From: Allosphingosinicella indica
Lineage (GTDB): Bacteria; Pseudomonadota; Alphaproteobacteria; Sphingomonadales; Sphingomonadaceae
Direction: 5' to 3'
Assembly (NCBI RefSeq): GCF_900177405.1
Contig: NZ_LT840185.1
Location: 1,603,501-1,667,500, forward strand
DNA: 64,000 bases
Shown: positions 9,927 through 17,272 of the stretch, piece by piece
Layout: each line of letters begins with the position of its first letter
Position numbering within the stretch: position 1 is the stretch's first letter
Position numbers and translations under genes: made by a program
The notes under the pieces: generated by a model
Told to the model about the DNA's origin: nothing
Database searches by the model: none
What the model saw: only the letters and a program-made list of their open reading frames with translations

Positions 9927-10011
9927 GTCACCCTGAACTTGTTTCAGGGTCCATCTGGGAGACTGACGCGATCGTCACCGGCATGGATGCTGAAACAAGT
10001 TCAGCATGACG
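9927..10011. repeat. REPIN-like paired-hairpin element, family A copy 1
   Basis: Two 7-bp hairpins (9931-9949 and 9988-10006, 5-base loops) in opposite orientation flank about 38 bases, bounded by GTCA and TGAC. Copy 2 at 23819-23903 is this sequence inverted, with about five mismatches in 84 bases. It sits between the phaC stop and the phasin promoter. Confidence 0.8.
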
Positions 10012-10024
10012 TAGCGGTGCAGGA

Positions 10025-11818
10025 TCATCGCGTTCGCACGTAGCTCCCCGGCGCATCCTCCAGCGCCTTCAAATCCCCCTCACCGGGTTTGCGCGCACCG
10101 ATCGCCAGCGCGGTGTCGTCGTTCAGCGACCGGATCCAGCGGTTCCAATCCGGCCACCAGCTTCCCTTGGTCTCGCTCGCGCCGGCGATGAAATCGTCGA
10201 GCGTGTCGACCCGGTCCTCGTTGGTCCAATATTGGTATTTGCCGGCCTCGGGCGGGTTCACCACGCCGGCGATATGGCCGGAGCCCGCGAGCACGAAGCG
10301 CAGCGGCCCCTGGAAATGATGGGTGATCTTCCACACGCTTTCGGGCGGCGCGATATGGTCCTCACGCCCGGCCTGCACATAGGTCGGCGTCTTGACCTTG
10401 GCGAGGTTGATCGGCGTGCCGTCGACGGTGATGCTGCCCGCCTGCACCAGCCGATTGTCGCGATAGAATTGGGTGAGGTAATTCTGGTGCCACTTGGCGG
10501 GCAGGTTGGTGGTGTCGCCGTTCCAGTGGAGCAGATCGAACGGCGGATACTCCTCGCCCATCAGATAATTGTTCACGACGTAGGACCAGATGAGGTCGCG
10601 ACCGCGCAGCAGGTTAAAGGTCGCGGCCATGTAGCGGCCATCGAGATAGCCCTTGTCGGCCGAAATCTGCTTCAAGAGCTCCATCTGCTCGTCGCCGACG
10701 AAGAGGTTGAGATCGCCAGCCTGCGCGAAATCGACCTGCGCGGTGAAGAAGGTGGCGGAGGCGACCTTTTCGGCCTCGCCCCGCGCCGCGAGCAGCGCCA
10801 GCGTCGCCGCGAGCATCGTCCCCGCCACGCAATAGCCTATGGTGTGGACGCTCTCTACGTCGAGCAATTTGCGGATCGTGTCGATCGCATCGACCTGCGC
10901 CAGCACATAATCTTCGACGTCGACGTCCACGGTGCTCTCGTCCGCCGATTTCCACGAGACGACGAACACCGTCAGCCCCTGCTCGACCGCCCAGCGGATG
11001 AAGCTCTTCTTGGGGTTGAGATCGAGGATGTAGAAGCGGTTGATCCACGGCGGGAAGATGACGAGCGGCACTTCCAGCACCTGATCGGTCGCCGGGCTGT
11101 ACTGGATGAGCTGATAGAGCTTGGTCTGCTTGACGACCTTGCCCGGCGTGGTCGCGATATTGCGGCCGACCTCGAAGGCGTCCGCATCGGTGTGGGTGAG
11201 CTGCCCCTTGCCCATGTCTCGGAGCATGTTCTCCAGCCCCTTGAGCAGGCTCTCGCCACGCGTCTCCATCGCCCGCTGCATCACCTGCGGATTGGTGAGC
11301 GCGAAATTGGAGGGCGCCATCGCATCGACGAAGCTCTTGGTCGCGAAGCGCAGCTTGCGCCGGGCAGGCTCGTCGATCCCCTCAAGCGCCTCTACGCCGC
11401 CGAGCAGTCGGTCGGAGATCATCAGATAGCTCTGGCGGATCATGTCGAACATCGGGTTCGCCGCCCATTCCGGCGCGGCGAAACGCTTGTCCTTGGACGC
11501 GTCCGGCGCGGGCGCTGCAGCCGGTGTACCGCTCAGCATCTGCTGCCACACCGCCATGCCCTGCGACCACATGTCCGCCTGCGCCTGCGCAAGCTTCGCG
11601 GGATCGACGAACTGCTCCATGCCCGGCCAGCGGATCGCAGGCATTGCTACGGGGGCGGCGGGCGCCGCCGCAGCCGCCTCACTCATTTGCGCGGAAAGAT
11701 GCTCCAGCATCATCTGCTGGGCGCGGCCCATCACCGATGTCCAATGCTGCATTTCTTCCAGCGTCGGAAAAGCGGCCGTCATGCCCGCGTCCGCTTTGCG
11801 CTCGTCCTGGTCCGCCAT
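10025..11818 (-). CDS. phaC: Class I poly(3-hydroxybutyrate) synthase PhaC
   Basis: 597 residues, typical of class I synthases. They polymerise 3-hydroxybutyryl-CoA into PHB at the granule surface. The lipase-like box GYCVAGT holds the nucleophile Cys330. Asp487 (GREDHIAPPESV) and His515 (GSGHIAGVVNPP) complete the triad. The N-terminal domain (about 1-200) is helical and Ala/Met-rich. No phaA or phaB is adjacent. A small exported-protein gene lies 55 bp upstream on the same strand and could share its transcript. The phasin follows downstream after a repeat and its own promoter. Confidence 0.96.
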   Translation of the reverse strand: MADQDERKADAGMTAAFPTLEEMQHWTSVMGRAQQMMLEHLSAQMSEAAAAAPAAPVAMPAIRWPGMEQFVDPAKLAQAQADMWSQGMAVWQQMLSGTPAAAPAPDASKDKRFAAPEWAANPMFDMIRQSYLMISDRLLGGVEALEGIDEPARRKLRFATKSFVDAMAPSNFALTNPQVMQRAMETRGESLLKGLENMLRDMGKGQLTHTDADAFEVGRNIATTPGKVVKQTKLYQLIQYSPATDQVLEVPLVIFPPWINRFYILDLNPKKSFIRWAVEQGLTVFVVSWKSADESTVDVDVEDYVLAQVDAIDTIRKLLDVESVHTIGYCVAGTMLAATLALLAARGEAEKVASATFFTAQVDFAQAGDLNLFVGDEQMELLKQISADKGYLDGRYMAATFNLLRGRDLIWSYVVNNYLMGEEYPPFDLLHWNGDTTNLPAKWHQNYLTQFYRDNRLVQAGSITVDGTPINLAKVKTPTYVQAGREDHIAPPESVWKITHHFQGPLRFVLAGSGHIAGVVNPPEAGKYQYWTNEDRVDTLDDFIAGASETKGSWWPDWNRWIRSLNDDTALAIGARKPGEGDLKALEDAPGSYVRTR

Positions 11819-11873
11819 CGCATCCTCTTCTCTTGGCTCGGGCTTCGAACGGCCCGATGCGGCTTTCGGCTCC

Positions 11874-12260
11874 CTAGCGATCGGGGTCCGCTATGATCTT
11901 TGCCGCTTCGACCAATAGCATGATCGCCTGCGGGATCGGCAATCCGCCGCCGCATTGCTTGTTGGGCCCAACCGGCGTGCAGCGGTTGTGATCGACCGGA
12001 CCCATCGTGTCGGTAGTGGTGCTCATGCCCGCAACGCGTGCGCCCTCCACCGGCTCGACCGGCAGCGGCAGGCGGGGCGACCGGCGCTCGTCCTTGCGCG
12101 CGCACACGACGATGTCGTCGCCGCTGCCTTGCGGGCAATCCAGCTCGGCGATCGTCGGGAAGAGCGCGCGATACTTACCCTCGACCGCGCTCTCCTGCGC
12201 CGATCCGGCGGCGGGGAGGATCAGCAGCGCGGTGGCGAGCGTCATTCTCGACAATGCCAT
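11874..12260 (-). CDS. Hypothetical exported protein
   Basis: 128 residues from ATG 12260. A signal peptide (TLATALLILPAAGSAQES, likely cleaved after SAQ or GSA) precedes a mature part with four Cys: LDCPQGS, IVVCARK, HNRCTPV and KQCGGG. The DDIVVCARKDERRSPRLPLP-type segment recurs in small sphingomonad proteins of unknown function. A shorter start at 12245 (MTLATAL) is possible. It lies upstream of phaC, which may or may not matter. No enzyme motif is recognised. Confidence 0.6.
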   Translation of the reverse strand: MALSRMTLATALLILPAAGSAQESAVEGKYRALFPTIAELDCPQGSGDDIVVCARKDERRSPRLPLPVEPVEGARVAGMSTTTDTMGPVDHNRCTPVGPNKQCGGGLPIPQAIMLLVEAAKIIADPDR

Positions 12261-12295
12261 GCCCCTCGCGTAATCGCCCTCGCAAGCGTCTTGGA

Positions 12296-13300
12296 ATGAA
12301 CAGGGATCACGAAAAAATGGTGAAGGCAAGCCAGGTGCTCGATCGCGTGCTGGTGCTCGAAATGGTGCGCGTCACCGAGGCGGCGGCGGTCGCGGCGTCG
12401 CGGCTGATCGGCCGCGGCGACGAGAAAGCGGCGGACGCGGCTGCGGTCGAGGCGATGCGGGCCGCGCTCAACACGCTGGCGATGGACGGCACCGTGGTGA
12501 TCGGCGAGGGCGAGCGCGACGAGGCGCCGATGCTCTATATCGGCGAGAAGGTCGGCAGCGCGCAGGGCAATGCGCCGGCGATCGACATTGCGCTCGATCC
12601 GCTCGAAGGCACCACGATCACTGCCAAGGCCGGCCCCAATGCGCTGGCGGTGCTGGCGATCGCCGAGAAGGGCTGCCTCCTTAACGCACCTGACGTCTAT
12701 ATGGACAAGCTTGCGATCGGCCCCGGCTACCCCGAAGGCACGATCGATCTCGCCAAGAGCCCGGCGGAGAATGTCCGCGCGATCGCCGCGGCGAAGGGCG
12801 TCGAGCCTTCCGACATCATCGCCTGCGTGCTCGACCGGCCGCGCCACGCGTCGATCATTGCGGAGCTGCGCGCGCTCGGCTGCGGCATCCACCTCATCCC
12901 CGACGGCGACGTCGCGGGGGTGATCGCGGTGACCGATCCCGACACGACGATCGACGTCTACATGGGGCAGGGCGGCGCGCCGGAGGGCGTGCTCGCCGCG
13001 GCCGCGCTGCGCTGCGTCGGCGGCCAGTTCCAGGGCCGCCTCGTCTTCCGCAACGACGACGAGCGCAGCCGCGCCGCCAAATGGGGCGTCGAGAATCTGG
13101 ACCGCATCTATCACCTTGAGGATCTCGCGCAGGGCGACGTCATCTTCGCAGCAACCGGCGTCACCGACGGATCGCTGCTCGAGGGCGTCAAGCGCCGCAA
13201 GCATTGCGTCACCACCGAAAGCGTCGTGATGCGCGCCAGCACCGGCACCGTCCGCTGGGTCAAGGGCGAGCACCGCAAGACGCCGGGCGGGTGCGATTGA
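12296..13300 (+). CDS. glpX: Class II fructose-1,6-bisphosphatase GlpX
   Basis: 334 residues. The enzyme hydrolyses fructose-1,6-bisphosphate to fructose-6-phosphate in gluconeogenesis. Family motifs are clear: GEGERDEAPMLYIGEKVG (metal-binding Glu/Asp), IALDPLEGTTITA (the D-P-L-E-G-T metal motif), and a C-terminal ATGVTDGSLLEGVK segment. A second in-frame ATG at 12317 (MVKASQVLDR) is a strong alternative start and matches many homologues. It is divergent from the small exported protein and about 200 bp upstream of recJ, from which it is separated by a palindromic element. Confidence 0.95.
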   Translation: MNRDHEKMVKASQVLDRVLVLEMVRVTEAAAVAASRLIGRGDEKAADAAAVEAMRAALNTLAMDGTVVIGEGERDEAPMLYIGEKVGSAQGNAPAIDIALDPLEGTTITAKAGPNALAVLAIAEKGCLLNAPDVYMDKLAIGPGYPEGTIDLAKSPAENVRAIAAAKGVEPSDIIACVLDRPRHASIIAELRALGCGIHLIPDGDVAGVIAVTDPDTTIDVYMGQGGAPEGVLAAAALRCVGGQFQGRLVFRNDDERSRAAKWGVENLDRIYHLEDLAQGDVIFAATGVTDGSLLEGVKRRKHCVTTESVVMRASTGTVRWVKGEHRKTPGGCD

Positions 13301-13307
13301 TCCTGTT

Positions 13308-13467
13308 CCCCTCCCCTTGATGGGGAGGGGTGGTGGGTGGCGTCTCCGAAAATGGCGCTTTAATCTCCACCGCCACCCCCACCCATGATCAGGTTTGGAT
13401 TGCCCCGCAATCCAAAGCCATGTCCGGGGGACATGGCGACCTGATCATCTCCCCCATCAAGGGGGAG
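13308..13467. repeat. Palindromic element family D with an internal three-way junction
   Basis: The left hairpin is a 9-bp C/G stem at 13308-13316 with 13322-13330 (loop TTGAT). The right hairpin is 13449-13455 with 13461-13467 (loop ATCAA). Between them a 10-bp stem (13385-13394 with 13439-13448) encloses two perfect 9-bp hairpins (13395-13415 and 13417-13437, 3-base loops). Only single bases lie at the inner junctions. It fills the glpX-recJ gap, and no gene is seen in it. Confidence 0.75.
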
Positions 13468-13506
13468 GGCTTCCGGACCAAGCAGACCGAGACTAACCTT
13501 CTTCTC

Positions 13507-15291
13507 GTGACCACCCCCTCCGATCCCCCGCCCGTCTGCGGCGTCTCGCAGTCGATCCTCGGCCAGCCATGGCGCTGGCGGGCACTGGCCGGGGAGGGGC
13601 TCGACGCGGGCTTCCGGCCCGACGATCTCACCGATCAGCTCCTCCTCGCCCGTGGCGTCGCCCGCGCCGATCTGGAACAGCACCGCGCGCCGACGATCCG
13701 CGGTTTCATGCCCGATCCCTCGCTGTTCCGCGACATGGATGCCGCCGCCGAGCGGCTCGCCGATGCCCTCGCGGCCGGCGAGCGGATCACGATCTTCGGC
13801 GATTACGACGTCGATGGCGCGACCTCGGCGGCGCTGCTCGTCCGCCTGCTCCGCCAGCTCGGCGCCGACCCTTCGGTCTACATCCCGGACCGGCTGATGG
13901 AGGGCTATGGCCCGTCCGGCGAAGCTCTGGTCCGGCTGGCGGAAGAGGGCGCCCAGCTCATCGTCACCGTCGATTGCGGCGCGCAGGCGTTCGAGGCGCT
14001 CGAGATGGCGAAAGGCGCCGGCGTCGACGTCGTCGTCGTCGATCATCACAAATGCGCTGCCGCGCTCCCGGTGGCGCGCGCGCTGGTCAATCCCAACCGA
14101 TTGGACGAGGCGAGCGAGGCGGCATCCCACGGCCATCTCGCCGCGGTGGGCGTCTGCTTCCTCCTCGGCGCGGCGCTGATCCGCACCCTCCGCGCCCGCG
14201 GCTTCTTCGCGGGGTGCGAGGAGCCGAAGCTGATCGAGCTGCTCGATCTCGTCGCGCTCGGCACCGTTGCCGATGTCGCGCAGTTGAAGGGCCTCAACCG
14301 CGCCTTCGTGGCGCAGGGGCTGAAGGTGATGGCGGGGCGCCGCAACACCGGCCTCGCCGCGCTTGCCGAGGTCGCACGGCTGACCAAGCCGCCCGCGTGC
14401 CACGATCTCGGCTTCGCGCTCGGCCCGCGGATCAATGCCGGCGGGCGCGTCGGCCGCTCCGATCTCGGCGTCCGCCTGCTCACCACCGACGATCCTGTCG
14501 AGGCGCGATCGCTTGCCGAGGAGCTCGATCGCCACAATGAGGAGCGCCGCGCGATCGAGGCGGCGGTCTCCGAGGCCGCCGATGCGCTCGCGGCCGCGCA
14601 GGACAATCGCGCCGTCGCGATCGTGTCGGGCGAGGGCTGGCACCCCGGCGTGATCGGCATCGTCGCCGGGCGGCTCAAGGAGAAGTTGGGGCGGCCCGCG
14701 ATCGTGGTCGCGCTGGACGGGGGCACCGGTAAGGGGTCGGGCCGGTCGATCACCGGTGTCGATCTTGGCGCAGCTGTGCTGGCTGCCAAGGACAGCGGGC
14801 TGCTCGTCGCGGGCGGCGGCCATGCAATGGCGGCGGGGCTGACCGTCGACGCCGGCCGTATCGACGCGCTCGCCGATTTTCTGGAGGAGCGGCTCGCCGC
14901 CGATGTGGCGCGCGCGCGCCAGGGACGGTCGCTTACCATCGACGCGCTGCTCGCGCCCGGGGGCGTGACGCCCGACCTCTGTGATGCGCTGGAAGCAGGC
15001 GGGCCGTATGGCGCCGGCTGGCCGAGCCCGCGCGTCGCTGCCGGGCCGGTGCGGATCGTCAAGGCCGATGTCGTCGGCAACGGCCACCTGCGCCTCATCG
15101 TCGCGGGCGACGACGGGCGGCGGCTGAAGGCGATCGGCTTTCGTATGGCCGACGGTCCGCTCGGCCAGGCGCTGCTCGCGGCGCCGTCCTATCGCAGCCT
15201 GTGGATCGCCGGGCGCGTCAAGCGCGACGACTGGGGAGACCGCCCGCAGGCCGAGCTCCACCTCGACGACGCCGCCTTTGCCGATGCTTGA
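13507..15291 (+). CDS. recJ: Single-stranded-DNA-specific exonuclease RecJ
   Basis: 594 residues from GTG 13507. RecJ degrades ssDNA 5' to 3' in recombination and mismatch repair. DHH-superfamily motifs are in order: FGDYDVDGATSAALL (about 97-110), VDCGAQAF, VVDHHKC (about 178), GTVADVAQLKG, then the DHHA1 C-terminal GGGHAMAAGLTV and an OB-like tail. Longer in-frame starts would lie in the upstream palindromic element, so the GTG beginning VTTPSDPP is preferred. It is followed by a tRNA gene. Confidence 0.94.
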   Translation: MTTPSDPPPVCGVSQSILGQPWRWRALAGEGLDAGFRPDDLTDQLLLARGVARADLEQHRAPTIRGFMPDPSLFRDMDAAAERLADALAAGERITIFGDYDVDGATSAALLVRLLRQLGADPSVYIPDRLMEGYGPSGEALVRLAEEGAQLIVTVDCGAQAFEALEMAKGAGVDVVVVDHHKCAAALPVARALVNPNRLDEASEAASHGHLAAVGVCFLLGAALIRTLRARGFFAGCEEPKLIELLDLVALGTVADVAQLKGLNRAFVAQGLKVMAGRRNTGLAALAEVARLTKPPACHDLGFALGPRINAGGRVGRSDLGVRLLTTDDPVEARSLAEELDRHNEERRAIEAAVSEAADALAAAQDNRAVAIVSGEGWHPGVIGIVAGRLKEKLGRPAIVVALDGGTGKGSGRSITGVDLGAAVLAAKDSGLLVAGGGHAMAAGLTVDAGRIDALADFLEERLAADVARARQGRSLTIDALLAPGGVTPDLCDALEAGGPYGAGWPSPRVAAGPVRIVKADVVGNGHLRLIVAGDDGRRLKAIGFRMADGPLGQALLAAPSYRSLWIAGRVKRDDWGDRPQAELHLDDAAFADA

Positions 15292-15336
15292 CCCGCGCCG
15301 CCGCCTCGCCTAACCGGCGCCTGCCCACGGCGACGT

Positions 15337-15411
15337 GGCCCCTTCGTCTAGCGGTTAGGACGCGGCCCTTTCACGGCTGAAACACGGGTTCGATTCCCGT
15401 AGGGGTCACCA
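15337..15411 (+). tRNA. tRNA-Glu(TTC)
   Basis: A complete cloverleaf is visible. The acceptor stem GGCCCCT pairs with AGGGGTC. The D-arm is around TCTAGCGGTTAGGA, the anticodon loop is CTTTCAC with anticodon TTC at 15370-15372, and the T-arm is ACGGGTTCGATTCCCGT. The discriminator A and CCA are encoded. It closely matches bacterial tRNA-Glu. It lies alone between recJ and the DUF2946 gene. Confidence 0.97.
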
Positions 15412-15480
15412 CATCGAACGGCTCCCCAACTGTTCGTTTATGCGGATGACATTACCGCTGGCGGATTCTAAGGAGGCGCA

Positions 15481-15876
15481 GTGCATCAGGCGCGCGCCTT
15501 GATCCGGAACCGCCCATGGCTGGTCGCCCTAATTCTGGCGGCGGCGCTGGCGCTGCGCGTGCTCGTTCCAGGCGGTTACATGCCCACCGTGAAGAGCGGC
15601 ACTATCATCGTCACGATATGTACCGGCTCGCCGGATGGTCGCAAGACGATGGAAATGACGATCCCCGGTTTGGAGCATAAGGCCGGGAGCGCCGCCGAAG
15701 GCAAATGCGCCTATGCGGATCTGGCGCAGGCGCTGACGGGCAGTGCGGACCCGGTGCTTCTTGCGGCGGCGATCGCCTTCATCCTCGCGCTTGCGTTGAT
15801 CCGCGCGCCGCTGCCGCCGATCCTGCCGGCGCCGCACCTCCGGCCACCCTTGCGCGGACCACCCGCCCGCCGCTGA
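15481..15876 (+). CDS. DUF2946-like membrane protein
   Basis: 131 residues from GTG 15481, supported by a strong AAGGAGG 5 bases upstream. It has an N-terminal membrane segment (about 13-30), a short periplasmic part with two Cys (VTICTGSPDG and EGKCAYADL), a second membrane segment (about 90-110) and a Pro-rich end. This resembles DUF2946, small proteins frequently found beside TonB receptors and metal transport genes, with no proven role. PepSY and TonB genes follow after about 250 bp. Family assignment is by pattern only. Confidence 0.6.
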   Translation: MHQARALIRNRPWLVALILAAALALRVLVPGGYMPTVKSGTIIVTICTGSPDGRKTMEMTIPGLEHKAGSAAEGKCAYADLAQALTGSADPVLLAAAIAFILALALIRAPLPPILPAPHLRPPLRGPPARR

Positions 15877-16123
15877 CGCTCGCGCGGCGACGGACAATCG
15901 CAGTTCCTCGCCGCTGAACGTCGCGTGGCTCGCCGCCGCGCGCTCCTCGCCCTGCGCGCTGCGCGGCGAGACAGGGGCTCGACATGCAAGATGGATTTTC
16001 CGCCGGCGCGCTGACTAGCGCGCACGGTGGCCGGCTTCCGGTCCAGCGGCGCAACGCCGTCGGCCTGGCTAGCCAAAAGCGCGTCGCCGCGCGGTGGCGG
16101 CGCGCGAACGACGGAACGCGGGC

Positions 16124-17272
16124 ATGAGGCGCGCGCGGAGCTTCGTGCGCGCCGTGCATCTCTGGCTGGGCCTCGTGGTGGGCGCGCTGTTCGCGCTGCT
16201 CGGGCTGACCGGCGCTGCGCTCGTCTTCTACATCGAGATCGATGGCGCGCTTCACCCCGCGGCGAGCGCGCCCGTGCCGGGGGCGGGACCGGGCTGGTCG
16301 TCGCCGGTTTGGGACCATGCCCTGAAGACGGCGCGTTCGCGTTGGCCCGATCCCCATGGAAGCTGGTCGTTCGAAGCAACCGGGCAGGGAGGGCCGATCC
16401 CGGCGCGCTACTATCCGCCCGCGGACCATGCCGGCCACTCGCACCATGACTTGCGCGAGACGGTCTGGTTCTCAGCCGATGGCGGCCGCGTTCTTCGAGC
16501 CGAGCCCTGGGGCGAGTACGCCATGAGCTGGCTGTACGAACTCCACGCCAACCTAAAGGCGGACGCGCTGGGCCGGCAGATCGCTGGCTGGTCGGGCTTT
16601 GCCGTCATTCTGCTTTTGGCATCGGGCATCGTCGCCTGGTGGCCGCGCGGGGGCTGGCGCAAGGCGCTTGCCTTCAAGCGCCGTGCGGTGCCGCTCCGCC
16701 GCCTGCACGACGTCCACAAGCTCGCCGGCCTGTCGAGCGCGATACCGCTCGCGCTGCTCGCAATGACCGGCGCACTGCTGGCCATGCCGGGCGTGCGCGC
16801 CGTGCTTCTCGCGCCGGCCGCGGTGCCTGATCCGCGCTCGCACAGGGCATCGGGGACGCAGGTGCCGGTGGCGGCGGCGCTCGCTGCCGCGCATCGCGCG
16901 CTTCCGGAAGCGCGCCTGTCCTTCATCGATGTTCTGGGCGCCGGGGACGGCGTGTTCCGGATGCGCGTGCAGGTGCCGGGCGATCCGCACCGCCGCTTCC
17001 CCGGCAGCTTCGTCTTCGTAGACCAATATTCGGCGCGCGTCCTCGCCATCCACGACATCCGGACCGCCGGCGGTGGGACGATGGTGTCGGCGTGGGTGCG
17101 CGGCCTCCACGACGGATCGGCCGGCGGCACCGTGGGCCGCATCCTCGCAATCGTCGCCGGGCTCGCGCCCGCAGCGCTCCTCCTCACCGGCCTCTTGCAC
17201 TGGAGGCGCCGCCGCGCCGCCCGCGCCCGGCCAGCCACCATCACCGACAATGCAACAGGGAGACTATCATGA
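16124..17272 (+). CDS. PepSY-associated TM helix protein (PepSY_TM family)
   Basis: 382 residues. It opens with RSFVRAVHLWLGLVVGALFA, the R-x-x-H-x-W/x-G pattern of PepSY_TM proteins. Further membrane segments lie near 165-185, 200-225 and the C-terminus, with PepSY-like domains in the long periplasmic stretches. Some relatives are inner-membrane ferric-siderophore reductases or partners of TonB-dependent uptake. The stop TGA overlaps the ATG of the TonB receptor (ATGA), so the two are translationally coupled. The 247 bp before the start contain no recognisable gene. Confidence 0.8.
   Translation: MRRARSFVRAVHLWLGLVVGALFALLGLTGAALVFYIEIDGALHPAASAPVPGAGPGWSSPVWDHALKTARSRWPDPHGSWSFEATGQGGPIPARYYPPADHAGHSHHDLRETVWFSADGGRVLRAEPWGEYAMSWLYELHANLKADALGRQIAGWSGFAVILLLASGIVAWWPRGGWRKALAFKRRAVPLRRLHDVHKLAGLSSAIPLALLAMTGALLAMPGVRAVLLAPAAVPDPRSHRASGTQVPVAAALAAAHRALPEARLSFIDVLGAGDGVFRMRVQVPGDPHRRFPGSFVFVDQYSARVLAIHDIRTAGGGTMVSAWVRGLHDGSAGGTVGRILAIVAGLAPAALLLTGLLHWRRRRAARARPATITDNATGRLS

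Noticed and set aside
15877-16123. Possible small gene between DUF2946 and PepSY genes
   Set aside because: Open frames here have no ribosome-binding site, no domain and odd composition; nothing can be supported.
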